DNA of 64,000 nucleotides from an uncultured Aquimarina sp. (GTDB lineage: Bacteria > Bacteroidota > Bacteroidia > Flavobacteriales > Flavobacteriaceae), in the NCBI GenBank assembly GCA_947492105.1, contig CANLMN010000014.1, positions 1 through 64,000 of the forward strand. The letters run 5' to 3'. Shown here in pieces: positions 46,979 to 55,071 of the stretch. The translations under genes were made by a program, and so were the position numbers. Positions within the stretch are counted from its first letter, which is position 1, and the number at the start of each line of letters is the position of its first letter. A model generated the notes under the pieces. The model saw only the letters and a list, made by a program, of their open reading frames with translations, was not told the DNA's origin and did not search any database.

Positions 46979-47200
46979 TTAATATTCATCCTCGTTCCAA
47001 AGATAGTCTTCGTCAGTTGGGTAATCAGGCCAGATTTCTTCGATAGATTCATATGAATCGCCTTCATCCTCGATAGATTGCAAGTTTTCTACAACTTCTA
47101 GGGGCGCCCCAGTTCGGATAGCGAAATCTATAAGTTCATCTTTAGTTGCCGGCCAGGGTGCATCACTCAAATAGGATGCTAATTCTAATGTCCAATACAT
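46979..47200 (-). CDS. DUF2795 domain protein
   Basis: This 73-aa small acidic cytoplasmic protein matches the DUF2795 pattern: MYWTLELASYLSDAPWPATKDELIDFAIRTGAPLEVVENLQSI, followed by an acidic C-terminus (DEDYLWNEDEY). Such proteins are widespread in flavobacteria and their function is unknown. The gene directly precedes secA in the same direction (88 bases between the coding ends), a common arrangement in this group. It contains no signal peptide or known catalytic motif. Confidence 0.85.
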   Translation of the reverse strand: MYWTLELASYLSDAPWPATKDELIDFAIRTGAPLEVVENLQSIEDEGDSYESIEEIWPDYPTDEDYLWNEDEY

Positions 47201-47340
47201 CTGTTATAAGATTTTGTTTTTTGCAAAAATAATTTTTTAGTTCAATAAGTCAAATAAAAAACTAATTATTTCAATAATAATTATAAGAACGTTTTATTTT
47301 TAGGCTTTTAGGCAAATAAAACCGTAAAAATAATACTTGT

Positions 47341-47916
47341 TTAAGATCCCTTTTTGGGAACCCATTTTATTTCTTTTGCCTGTAAGTCTTGCGACAATTT
47401 TCGTGCCAATACGAATAGGTAGTCAGATAGTCGGTTGAGGTATTGTAAAGTTGTGCTTTCTAAGGGGTCTATTTCGTGAAGCGCACAAGCTAATCGTTCT
47501 GCTCTCCGACAGATAGTGCGAGCGATATGACAGAATGACACGGTTTGGTGACCTCCCGGTAAAATAAAATGAGTCATTGGGGCTAATTCATTGTTCATTT
47601 TGTCAATTTCATCTTCTAAAAACTGTAGGTCCTCTGGTGTAATTAGTGAAATTGCTAATCGTTTTTTGCCATTTTTTAATAACGCTTTTTCAGGAGGCGT
47701 AGCAAGGATGGCACCTACAGTAAATAGTTTGTCTTGGATTTGTAGAATACTGTTGTGGCTGTTTTGATCTATTTGTTGATCTCTGACTAGTCCTAGATGA
47801 GAATTCAGTTCATCAATCGTGCCGTAACTGTCAATCCGAAGATTGTGTTTGGGGACACGCGTACCGCCATACAATGCAGTTGTTCCATCATCACCAGTTT
47901 TGGTGTAAATTTTCAT
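47341..47916 (-). CDS. Cob(I)yrinic acid a,c-diamide adenosyltransferase, PduO type
   Basis: This 191-aa protein transfers adenosyl from ATP to cob(I)alamin, giving the coenzyme B12 form used by enzymes such as methylmalonyl-CoA mutase. Visible motifs are MKIYTKTGDDGTTALYGGTRVPKHNLRIDSYGTIDELNSHLG (ATP-binding N-terminus with the conserved T-GD-G-T pattern) and CRRAERLACALHEIDPL, the R-x-x-E-R signature near residue 140, followed by LNRLSDYLFVLARKL. Length is typical. No other cobalamin gene is near. The downstream neighbour is DUF2795; the upstream gap of 320 bases holds only a low-quality frame. Confidence 0.93.
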   Translation of the reverse strand: MKIYTKTGDDGTTALYGGTRVPKHNLRIDSYGTIDELNSHLGLVRDQQIDQNSHNSILQIQDKLFTVGAILATPPEKALLKNGKKRLAISLITPEDLQFLEDEIDKMNNELAPMTHFILPGGHQTVSFCHIARTICRRAERLACALHEIDPLESTTLQYLNRLSDYLFVLARKLSQDLQAKEIKWVPKKGS

Positions 47917-48237
47917 GATCTTGGGGTTTTGAGCTGTTTTATCTTAGCAATGTGCAAAAAAAAATAGATGTTCCTTATGTTTTGTCGTAGTTAAACTGGC
48001 TTTTTTCTTTTTTATTTTGTTGAAGGGTGTAATGATGCCCTTAGAAAGGGTTTTCGAGGTGTTTCGTGTGAGGTGTTTTGGTGTAATGATTTTTTTTATT
48101 CTCGTATTGAGGTAGGAAATGAAGATTTTTTTTTTACTCATAAATCCAAAGTATAACTAGTGTTAGGTTCTTGTGGTGAAACCAAAAAAAATAATAGTGA
48201 TGTGATTGAATGATAAGTAGACTCCGAGGTAATGGTG
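47917..48237. other. Intergenic region
   Basis: This gap is low-complexity and T-rich. A 65-codon minus-strand frame (47944-48141) is Lys/Ile/Thr-rich without domain or signal, and I do not regard it as a gene. No repeat or promoter was identified. Confidence 0.4.
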
Positions 48238-48402
48238 CTATTTTTCTTTTTTCTTATCGTAGTAGTTTTTTCTGAAATCTCTGTTTTTGCGATTGAAGCG
48301 TTTGTTTTTGTTTCTTTTTGTGTTCCAAAAGACCAATAAAAATAGGCCTGCTATTCCTACAATGAGAAATATTAATTGATTCAGTTCAGAAAAGGATTCC
48401 AT
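48238..48402 (-). CDS. Small membrane protein, 54 aa
   Basis: ATG at 48402 (minus) opens a 54-codon frame ending at TAG (48238-48240). The protein is MESFSELNQLIFLIVGIAGL followed by FLLVFWNTKRNKNKR and a very basic tail ending in KKKEK. It has one transmembrane helix (about residues 9-27) and a positively charged cytoplasmic tail. Its start codon is preceded directly by a run of 17 As on the coding strand, an extreme A-rich leader. It lies between the adenosyltransferase and the LolD-like ATPase genes. I do not recognise the family; the clean helix-plus-basic-tail pattern supports a real gene. Confidence 0.6.
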   Translation of the reverse strand: MESFSELNQLIFLIVGIAGLFLLVFWNTKRNKNKRFNRKNRDFRKNYYDKKKEK

Positions 48403-48494
48403 TTTTTTTTTTTTTTTTTGTCTATTTTTTTAGATTTGATATGTTGCTTGTATAATAGGGTGTTAGGGTTGTTGTTAATTCTGATTCTTGTTGT

Positions 48495-49187
48495 TTAGTT
48501 AGAGGTTTTGGAGATGTCACTCTCAATTAATCCGTCTCGTAATCGTATAATTCGATTGGCGTGTTGTGCTACATCTTCTTCGTGTGTTACGAGTATTACT
48601 GTGTTGCCAGCAGCATGAATATTGTCAAATAATTGCATGATTTCTAAAGAGGTTTTGGAATCTAGATTTCCTGTTGGTTCATCCGCAAGAATGATAGAGG
48701 GCTTGTTGACTAAGGCTCTGCCAACAGCTACACGTTGTCGTTGTCCACCAGATAACTGGTTTGGTTTGTGGTCCATGCGGTCTGCTAAGCCAACATCTGT
48801 GAGTACCGCTGATGCTCTAGCTGTACGTTCAGCTTTAGATGCTCCGGCGTAGATCATTGGTAAGGCGACATTGTCCAGGGCTGTGGTTCTTGGGAGTAAA
48901 TTGAAGGTCTGGAAAACAAACCCAATTTCTCTATTTCTTATTTCTGCTAATTCATCGTCTGATAACTTGCTGACATCGTTGTTGTTGAGGATATAGGTTC
49001 CTGCAGTTGGGGTGTCTAGGCATCCCAAAAGATTCATTAATGTAGATTTTCCAGAGCCCGAAGGACCCATAATGGCAAGATATTCACCTCGTTTTATTTC
49101 TAAATCAATTCCTTTGAGTACGTGAACTGTTTCTTGTCCAAGTTTGAAATCTCTAATGATATTGTTGATATATATGACATTACTCAT
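48495..49187 (-). CDS. ABC transporter ATP-binding protein, LolD/MacB type
   Basis: This 230-aa ATPase is of the type that drives lipoprotein release (LolD) or MacB-like export. It has Walker [20 protein letters not shown] near residue 40, Q-loop [21 protein letters not shown], signature [16 protein letters not shown], Walker [13 protein letters not shown] and the switch His in [11 protein letters not shown]. The length is typical for a stand-alone ATPase. No permease subunit is adjacent, so its partner must be encoded elsewhere. The gene is 51 bases after the methyltransferase-like gene in the same direction. Confidence 0.9.
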   Translation of the reverse strand: MSNVIYINNIIRDFKLGQETVHVLKGIDLEIKRGEYLAIMGPSGSGKSTLMNLLGCLDTPTAGTYILNNNDVSKLSDDELAEIRNREIGFVFQTFNLLPRTTALDNVALPMIYAGASKAERTARASAVLTDVGLADRMDHKPNQLSGGQRQRVAVGRALVNKPSIILADEPTGNLDSKTSLEIMQLFDNIHAAGNTVILVTHEEDVAQHANRIIRLRDGLIESDISKTSN

Positions 49188-49238
49188 AATTGTTATGGGC
49201 TTTTGTGTACAGAATGACGTGTTTTCAAAGTTAGGTTG

Positions 49239-49811
49239 TTACAATCGGATCACAAAATGTTCCTTTGCCTGTTCATTTCTAAAAAAAACAAATCCAAAAT
49301 CAAAAGTGTCTATTGTGACGGTAACCTTGGTATGGTTTTTTAGAATGTTCCAGTATTTTAGCGAAGCTCTTGATTTGTGTATATTTCGAATTAGTAAGAG
49401 ACTGTTGTTGTGGGTGTGTTTAAAAAATGTTTCGATTCTTTGTTCCATAAAATCTGGAAGATCGATATGGTCGAGATAGATAAGGTCTAGGGTTGTGCCG
49501 TTTTTGTAAATCTCTAAGTTAGTGGTAGCTATAGTTTCTGGGTTTGCGATCTCTAGTATTTTATTGATAACAAGGTTGTTCGGGGTGGTGCACATGTTTT
49601 GAATGTTTAGGTATCGCCCTAATCTAAATAGTAATCGTGCCTGTTTGGAGTTTATTCCTTTTTTGGAATATTGGTTTTTTATCTTCGTGTATTCGGGTTT
49701 CTTTTTTCTGTCGTAAAAACATTGAGTAACAAGGTTGTAGACAAAAGGAGAATGCACTCCGTGTTGATTGGTAGATTTTGAAAGAAATTTCAGGTAGCTT
49801 CCTAAATTCAT
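49239..49811 (-). CDS. Methyltransferase-like conserved protein
   Basis: This 190-aa protein begins MNLGSYLKFLSKSTNQHGVHSPFVYNLVTQCFYDRK, the N-terminal pattern of a flavobacterial protein group related to class I SAM-dependent O-methyltransferases. The usual glycine-rich SAM motif (E-x-G-x-G-x-G) is not visible: the corresponding region reads LFRLGRYLNIQNMCTTPNN. LDLIYLDHIDL resembles motif II of the family. Either it is a diverged member or it has lost SAM binding. It lies between HMG-CoA lyase and the ABC ATPase genes and is probably co-transcribed with both. Function unknown; enzyme activity doubtful. Confidence 0.65.
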   Translation of the reverse strand: MNLGSYLKFLSKSTNQHGVHSPFVYNLVTQCFYDRKKKPEYTKIKNQYSKKGINSKQARLLFRLGRYLNIQNMCTTPNNLVINKILEIANPETIATTNLEIYKNGTTLDLIYLDHIDLPDFMEQRIETFFKHTHNNSLLLIRNIHKSRASLKYWNILKNHTKVTVTIDTFDFGFVFFRNEQAKEHFVIRL

Positions 49812-49832
49812 GTGAATAAATTATTAGCCGAG

Positions 49833-50693
49833 TTAGTGATAAACTGAAAATATTTTGGTCGCTTCGTTATGTGCTGCTTCAAAGCTCATCATACGAATAT
49901 TGTGATCTGTTTTTTGAGCAGTAAAGTAGGAGAGCATTTTTTCTGTAGGCATATTTCCTGTAAGTACATCTTTTGCCATAGGACAACCTCCAAATCCTTG
50001 AATGGCTCCATCAAATCTTTTGCATCCGCCTTCGTATGCTGCGGCTATTTTTTCATGCCATGTTGATGGGGTTGTGTGTAAGTGCGCACCAAATTCTATT
50101 TGTGGATAGGCTGGGATCAGATTGTTGTAGAGGTAGTTGATGGTGTCAGGTGTAGAGGTGCCAACCGTATCGGATAACGAAAGGATTTTGACTCCCATTT
50201 GATATAGTTTGTCTGTCCATTTTCCTACGATATCAACATTCCATGGGTCTCCATAGGGATTGCCAAAACCCATGGATAAATAGGCAACAACTTCTTTATT
50301 GGTTTTGGTTGCTATAGTAAGGATTTCTTCTAATGTGGTAACGGATTCTTTGATGGTTTTGTGTGTGTTCCGCATTTGGAAGTTTTCTGAGATAGAAAAG
50401 GGATAGCCAAGGTATTGAATGTTTTTGTGTTGTGAAGCTGCAATTGCGCCACGTAAATTGGCTACAATTGCAAGGAGCTTACTTTGTGTTTTAGATAGAT
50501 CCAATTGTTCTAATACAGCTGCAGTGTCCTGCATTTGAGGAATTGCTTTTGGGGAAACAAAACTACCGAAATCAATGGTGTCAAAGCCACAGCGAAGTAG
50601 CGCTTGCAAATACTGCACTTTTTTGTCCGTGGGGATAAATGTTTTAATGCCTTGCATGGCGTCGCGCGGGCACTCAATGATTTTAATTTTCAT
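49833..50693 (-). CDS. Hydroxymethylglutaryl-CoA lyase
   Basis: This 286-aa TIM-barrel enzyme of the HMGL/DRE family cleaves 3-hydroxy-3-methylglutaryl-CoA to acetyl-CoA and acetoacetate, the last step of leucine breakdown. Landmarks are KIIECPRDAMQGIKTFIPTDKK (related to the EVGPRDG-Q motif, with CPRDAMQ here), IDFGSFVSPKAIPQMQDT, LSLSDTVGTSTPD, the metal-binding FGAHLHTTP, and AIQGFGGCPMAKDVLTGNMPTEKM with the catalytic-loop Cys. It is the first gene of the leftward run lyase, methyltransferase-like protein, ABC ATPase. The start is preceded by a 24-base homopolymer about 90 bases upstream. Confidence 0.9.
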   Translation of the reverse strand: MKIKIIECPRDAMQGIKTFIPTDKKVQYLQALLRCGFDTIDFGSFVSPKAIPQMQDTAAVLEQLDLSKTQSKLLAIVANLRGAIAASQHKNIQYLGYPFSISENFQMRNTHKTIKESVTTLEEILTIATKTNKEVVAYLSMGFGNPYGDPWNVDIVGKWTDKLYQMGVKILSLSDTVGTSTPDTINYLYNNLIPAYPQIEFGAHLHTTPSTWHEKIAAAYEGGCKRFDGAIQGFGGCPMAKDVLTGNMPTEKMLSYFTAQKTDHNIRMMSFEAAHNEATKIFSVYH

Positions 50694-50781
50694 AAATTAT
50701 GATGCTGCGTTAATTTTTTAAGATCTTCCTTGACAAAGATACAGTTTCGGTTTACTATTATTTTCAAATGTAGATATTCAA

Positions 50782-50805
50782 TTTTTTTTTTTTTTTTTTT
50801 TTTTT
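50782..50805. repeat. Homopolymer of 24 Ts between divergent genes
   Basis: An uninterrupted run of 24 Ts lies between the HMG-CoA lyase gene (minus) and the T9SS-tail gene (plus), about 40 bases upstream of the putative -7 element of the latter. Runs of this length are prone to slippage in replication and in sequencing. Confidence 0.9.
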
Positions 50806-50843
50806 GAAATGAATAAATAGGTTAAAAGTGATCTGAAATTTGT

Positions 50844-50851
50844 TATATTTG
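50844..50851 (+). promoter_or_regulatory. Putative -7 element of the small T9SS-tail gene
   Basis: TATATTTG matches TAnnTTTG exactly, 50 bases upstream of the ATG at 50901. The -33 position (near 50822) reads GGTTAAAAG, a poor match. Confidence 0.45.
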
Positions 50852-50900
50852 TGGTTAAGTGTTGACTAATAAATTTTTAAAGCGACATAGAAAATAACAT

Positions 50901-51245
50901 ATGAAAAAACATTTACTCCCTCTAGTAGTTTTCTCAATAGCTATTTGCTCATTTGGGCAATCTTTGAATGATAATAAAGAATTAAATAATTTTGATTCTA
51001 AAATTTCCGTATACCCTAATCCAGCTAAAGATTTTATTATAATAAATAATATTATTGATATGGGTGTCAAGGAGATAGAAGTATTTAACGTTATTGGAGA
51101 GAAAGTAAAGATTACTTTTGCAAGTGGTCTTAGAAACTCCGTAACCTTGGATATCGGTAAACTTAGTGCAGGTATCTTTTTTGTACGCTTTTATGATCAT
51201 GCAGGGAAAATAGTAGATACAAAGAAAATTAGCAAAGAACTGTAG
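50901..51245 (+). CDS. Small exported protein made of a T9SS type A sorting domain
   Basis: This 114-aa protein has a signal peptide (MKKHLLPLVVFSIAICSFGQS), a linker of about 20 residues, and a C-terminal type IX secretion sorting domain: ISVYPNPAKDFIIINN, VKEIEVFNVIGEKVK, LDIGKLSAGIFFVRFYDHAG and a basic end, DTKKISKEL. The domain normally directs a large N-terminal cargo through the outer membrane and is cleaved off. Here there is almost no cargo. It could be a remnant of a larger gene, or a true small secreted protein. A -7 element and a poly-T run lie upstream, and a decayed repeat follows. Confidence 0.8.
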   Translation: MKKHLLPLVVFSIAICSFGQSLNDNKELNNFDSKISVYPNPAKDFIIINNIIDMGVKEIEVFNVIGEKVKITFASGLRNSVTLDIGKLSAGIFFVRFYDHAGKIVDTKKISKEL

Positions 51246-51857
51246 TTTTTTGCTTCCTCCAAAAATGGATTAGTAAATTGGGTATTTGAAAAGAATAGTC
51301 CCAATAGGATGCCATATATCTATTTTTTATCTCTACATAGTTTGTTTTGCAATTTTCGTCAACGCAGAGTGTTAGTTGTAATTACTGAAGATTTACTAAT
51401 AATTCTCTTTTCTTTACAGTTGAATGAAGTCTTGTTTATTCTAGTTTGATCATGAGATGCTGTTATAGCTGAATGGTATAGGTTTTTTAATTTATTTTTG
51501 TGTCCAAAAGAACTGCTGGTTGGTGATAGTGTTTATCAAATTAGCCATACACTGTTGCGTATCGCCTTGTTCTTATTCCTTGTAAATGCCTTCTTCCTTT
51601 ATATTCTATAGCTAAGGCTAAGCAATAGAATCACGGTATTTTTACATAAAAAACTGATAGTGTCATTCATCCGAATTTATATACCTGAATTGAATAATAC
51701 AATTGATCATCCTAGACTTAGTTTATAAGAAGGGCAATGTTGGTGATTCCTTGGTGCAGAAGGAGCGGTATTGATTGAAAAATGTTTATTGGGAAAGGTT
51801 AATCGAAATTATTTTTAGATTTGTAAAGCAAAAAACTACGATCTATTGATTAGTGAA
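51246..51857. other. Intergenic region with decayed repeat
   Basis: No gene is visible between the T9SS-tail gene and pyrD, which converge. The stretch 51526-51700 is a copy of the dispersed repeat family. A GGTATAGG near 51478 may be another decayed end. No clear terminator was found for either gene. Confidence 0.45.
51526..51700 (+). repeat. Dispersed MITE-like repeat, copy
   Basis: The sequence shares TATCAAATTAGC at its left end, then GCCTTGTTCTT, TATATTCTATAGCTAAGG, GCAATAGAATCACGG, ACATAAAAAACTGATAGTG and CGAATTTATAT with the copy at 10364-10520 in the same order, with scattered differences and small gaps. No open frame is present. Confidence 0.55.
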
Positions 51858-52883
51858 TTAGTGTTCTTGAAGTATTTTTTTATTAATTTCTTTAATTAAT
51901 TGCGGTCCTTCGTAGATAAAACCTGTGTATAGCTGTACCAAGCTAGCACCTGCGTCTAGTTTATCAATCGCATCTTGTGCACTGTGTATACCTCCAACCC
52001 CTATAATAGGGAATGCATGATTACTTTTGGTTGCCAAAAACCGTATTACTTCAGTAGCTCTATTGGTTAATGGTTTTCCGCTGAGACCACCTGCTTCTTT
52101 TATGACATCTCCAGTCGTAGTGAGTGTGCTTCTGTCAATAGTTGTATTGGTAGCAATTACGCCCGCGATCTTACTGTCAGAAATTATGGTAATAATGTCT
52201 AGAAGTTGTTCATTTGTCAGATCTGGTGCGATTTTGAGTAATATGGGTTTAGGCTTTTGCTTCTTGTTGTTTTTTTCTTGCAAAGTGTTAAGTAGTGCAG
52301 TAAGGGGTTCTTTGTCCTGTAATTCTCGTAATCCAGGGGTGTTGGGGGAGCTTACGTTTACGACAAAATAGTCAACATGATCAAATAGTGCATCAAAACA
52401 AAGTTTGTAGTCTTCTACTGCTTCTTCATTAGGGGTGACTTTGTTTTTGCCGATATTTCCGCCAATTAGGACACCTTTGTTTTTTTTGAGCCGTGTTACT
52501 GCTTCAGCGACTCCTCCATTATTAAATCCCATTCTGTTGATAATTGCCTGATCTGCCTTAAGACGAAACAAGCGTTTTTTTGGGTTTCCAGATTGGGGTT
52601 TTGGTGTTAATGTTCCGATTTCAATAAAACCAAAACCAAAGTTAGAGAGTTCCTGGTATAGTTTTGCATCTTTATCGAATCCAGCCGCGAGTCCTACAGG
52701 ATTTTTGAATTTGAGTCCAAAAACTTCTCTTTCAAGACGACTATCTTGAACCTCATAGACACTTTTGAATATATTCGGGAAGAAAGGGATTTTGGATAAA
52801 AAACGAACCATTGAAAAAGTGAAATAATGTACTTTTTCTGGGTCAAAAAGAAAAAGAAGTGGTCGAAGTAGTAGTTTGTACAT
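51858..52883 (-). CDS. pyrD: Dihydroorotate dehydrogenase, class 2 (quinone)
   Basis: This 341-aa membrane-associated flavoenzyme of pyrimidine synthesis oxidises dihydroorotate to orotate with a quinone acceptor. The N-terminal helical pair ([21 protein letters not shown]) is the membrane-binding part typical of class 2 enzymes. FMN-binding and active-site motifs are [58 protein letters not shown] with the catalytic Ser, and [27 protein letters not shown]. The length is standard. It stands alone, with repeat-filled gaps on one side and 170 bases to the PorV-like gene on the other. Confidence 0.95.
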   Translation of the reverse strand: MYKLLLRPLLFLFDPEKVHYFTFSMVRFLSKIPFFPNIFKSVYEVQDSRLEREVFGLKFKNPVGLAAGFDKDAKLYQELSNFGFGFIEIGTLTPKPQSGNPKKRLFRLKADQAIINRMGFNNGGVAEAVTRLKKNKGVLIGGNIGKNKVTPNEEAVEDYKLCFDALFDHVDYFVVNVSSPNTPGLRELQDKEPLTALLNTLQEKNNKKQKPKPILLKIAPDLTNEQLLDIITIISDSKIAGVIATNTTIDRSTLTTTGDVIKEAGGLSGKPLTNRATEVIRFLATKSNHAFPIIGVGGIHSAQDAIDKLDAGASLVQLYTGFIYEGPQLIKEINKKILQEH

Positions 52884-53050
52884 GATGCGTTTAGGGTTTC
52901 AGATCTTAGGGGTTAGCTGTTTTTTGAATAAAATACAGATCTATATGCCTAAAAAATAAATTAGCGCAAAAGTACTGGATAAATACGTTGAATAAAAATC
53001 AAGTAATGATATTTTTGAGTTTTATTAGGGTTTGTCAATTAGATGTGGTG

Positions 53051-54148
53051 TTATTTCTTGAAAATACTCCAATCTAGTTTCACGGAAAATACATTGGAAT
53101 AAATCGCGGCACTTTGATCGCCAATATCCGTCAAAGCGTAATCTATAGAGATTCCTTTGTAATTAAATCCTACTCCAAAATTAGGTTGGAAACCTAATTC
53201 GGTACTTCCGTCAAACTGTGTTATATCTTGAAAATTCCCTACACCACCACGTAAGAAAATAATTTTGTTATAATCGAATTGAAAACCAAAAGCGGGTGTG
53301 GCACTGATAGAAGAAGTGGAGATAATATCATTAGTTTCTACCAATCGAGTTATAAAATCTAGCTCTGTCTGCAAACTAAATTTTGATTTGATCTTAAAAG
53401 TACGAGCAAGACCAAATTGTAATTTAGGCAAAGTGATCTCAGTAGTTTCCGGTAATTCTTGAGCGTCACCGTTAATAGGAGAGGCGTCTTGGATTTTTTT
53501 GACTGAACCTTCGTTGATACTCCAGGCATTAAAAGTGGTAGTGATGTCGCGAATCATAAGGCCAAATGACCATTTATTTTTTTGATATTGTACTCCTAGA
53601 TCTAGCCCAAAACCCCAAGAAGAGGCAAAATCTCCAATAATTCTTCGAACAATTTTAGCATTGGTTCCGTAGCTCAAGCCTTTGAGTGGAGTTTTTCGAG
53701 CATAAGAAAATGTAAAAGCGTAATCGGCCGTGGAGAACAGGTTAATGCGGTTATAATCTATCTGACCATCTGAGTCTATAAGTTCTGTAGTGTCTAGGAT
53801 ATCATCAACACCGAATCGAATAATGGATAACGCTACAGCACTTTTGTCGTCTAACGGCATAGCAAACGCTCCATAATCATAATTAGCGATATTGGCAAAA
53901 TAAGAAGCATGCATCAAGGAAAGTTGCTTGTCTTTTAGCTGTGTAAGGCCTGCAGGATTCCAATAACCAGAATTAACATCGTTAGAGGTTGCCACTACGG
54001 AATTGGACATACCCAATGAAGCAGCGTCTACACCAATGTTCAAAAATTCATTTGAATACTTACGTATAGCTTGTGCCTGAATTCCAAGAGAAAAACATGC
54101 GGTTAGAATAAAAAAAATCTTTTTCAATACGGGCAATTTTAAAAACAA
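53051..54148 (-). CDS. PorV/PorQ family outer-membrane beta-barrel protein
   Basis: This 365-aa exported protein has the signal peptide IFFILTACFSLGIQAQA, then the characteristic start of PorV/PorQ-like barrels: EFLNIGVDAASLGMSNSVVATSNDVNSGYWNPAGLTQLKD. Alternating beta-strands run to the end (VFSVKLDWSIFKK, aromatic final residues). PorV is the outer-membrane shuttle component of type IX secretion, but the family also contains many paralogues of unknown role. Here there are no other T9SS core genes, so it is probably a paralogue rather than PorV itself. It is divergent from pssA, with 98 bases between the start codons. Confidence 0.82.
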   Translation of the reverse strand: MFLKLPVLKKIFFILTACFSLGIQAQAIRKYSNEFLNIGVDAASLGMSNSVVATSNDVNSGYWNPAGLTQLKDKQLSLMHASYFANIANYDYGAFAMPLDDKSAVALSIIRFGVDDILDTTELIDSDGQIDYNRINLFSTADYAFTFSYARKTPLKGLSYGTNAKIVRRIIGDFASSWGFGLDLGVQYQKNKWSFGLMIRDITTTFNAWSINEGSVKKIQDASPINGDAQELPETTEITLPKLQFGLARTFKIKSKFSLQTELDFITRLVETNDIISTSSISATPAFGFQFDYNKIIFLRGGVGNFQDITQFDGSTELGFQPNFGVGFNYKGISIDYALTDIGDQSAAIYSNVFSVKLDWSIFKK

Positions 54149-54246
54149 ATATCTTACATTTTTCTTACATATTAAACTTTATTTCCAAATGGATATTGCA
54201 CTTATACTATAATAGTCGCAATTAGTTTCCTATTTTTACACAAAAA

Positions 54247-55053
54247 TTGAATTATATGGGAATCAGAAGACATGTCCCTAATGCTATCACATTGTTGAAT
54301 TTATTTAGCGGAAGCATTGCTGTGATTTTTGCAGTTAAAGGGCAATTAGAGCTTACTGCTATATGTGTTATGCTGGGTATTTTCTTTGACTTTTTTGATG
54401 GCTTGGCAGCACGTTTGTTAAAGGTACAAAGTGAATTGGGATTGCAATTAGATTCGTTGGCAGATATGGTTACTAGTGGTGTCGCTCCCGGCATAGTAAT
54501 GTTTCAATTACTTAATAGAAGTGTGGATAAAAACGATTGGAGAGCTACAGAGCTACAGAGCTTTTACGCTCGTACGTTAGGTCGCGAAGGAATAATAGGG
54601 GACAGCAACGTATTTGATTTTATGGTTCTACCAAGTGGGTATGCGCTTTTGGGATTGTTGATCATATTGGCCTCTGCATATCGTTTAGCAAAATTCAATA
54701 TTGACACACGGCAAACTACTTCTTTTATTGGGTTGCCGACTCCAGCCAATACACTTTTGATTGTTAGTTTGCCATTGATACTGTTTTTTGGCCCCCCAGA
54801 ATGGGTAGAAGCTATTATTTTGAATAAATGGTTTTTAATTAGTTTAACATTTTTAAGCTGTTATTTACTAAATGCCGAAATACCCTTGTTTGCCTTAAAA
54901 TTTAAAACATGGGATTTTGGTGCAAACAAATTGCGATACATATTTCTGATTATTACATTGGTGTTGTTGTTGGTTTTTAAATTCTTGGCAGTTCCATGTG
55001 TCATTTTGATGTATGTGTTACTTTCATTAATTTTTAGAAAGCAAACTATTTAA
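54247..55053 (+). CDS. pssA: CDP-diacylglycerol-serine O-phosphatidyltransferase
   Basis: This 268-aa membrane enzyme belongs to the CDP-alcohol phosphatidyltransferase family. The catalytic motif DGLAARLLKVQSELGLQLDSLAD follows the pattern D-G-x2-A-R-x8-G-x3-D-x3-D, near residue 45. Several hydrophobic helices surround it, and the end is LMYVLLSLIFRKQT. It makes phosphatidylserine, the precursor of phosphatidylethanolamine. The assignment to serine rather than another alcohol follows the closeness to flavobacterial PssA (MNYMGIRRHVPNAITLLNLFSGSIAV start). It is followed after 18 bases by lnt, so lipid and lipoprotein functions are co-transcribed. Confidence 0.9.
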   Translation: MNYMGIRRHVPNAITLLNLFSGSIAVIFAVKGQLELTAICVMLGIFFDFFDGLAARLLKVQSELGLQLDSLADMVTSGVAPGIVMFQLLNRSVDKNDWRATELQSFYARTLGREGIIGDSNVFDFMVLPSGYALLGLLIILASAYRLAKFNIDTRQTTSFIGLPTPANTLLIVSLPLILFFGPPEWVEAIILNKWFLISLTFLSCYLLNAEIPLFALKFKTWDFGANKLRYIFLIITLVLLLVFKFLAVPCVILMYVLLSLIFRKQTI

Positions 55054-55071
55054 ATAAAAGTAAAAAAAAAC

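Noticed and set aside
47944-48141. 65-codon minus-strand frame
   Set aside because: Low-complexity Lys/Thr/Ile sequence with no helix or motif pattern and no coupling to neighbours.
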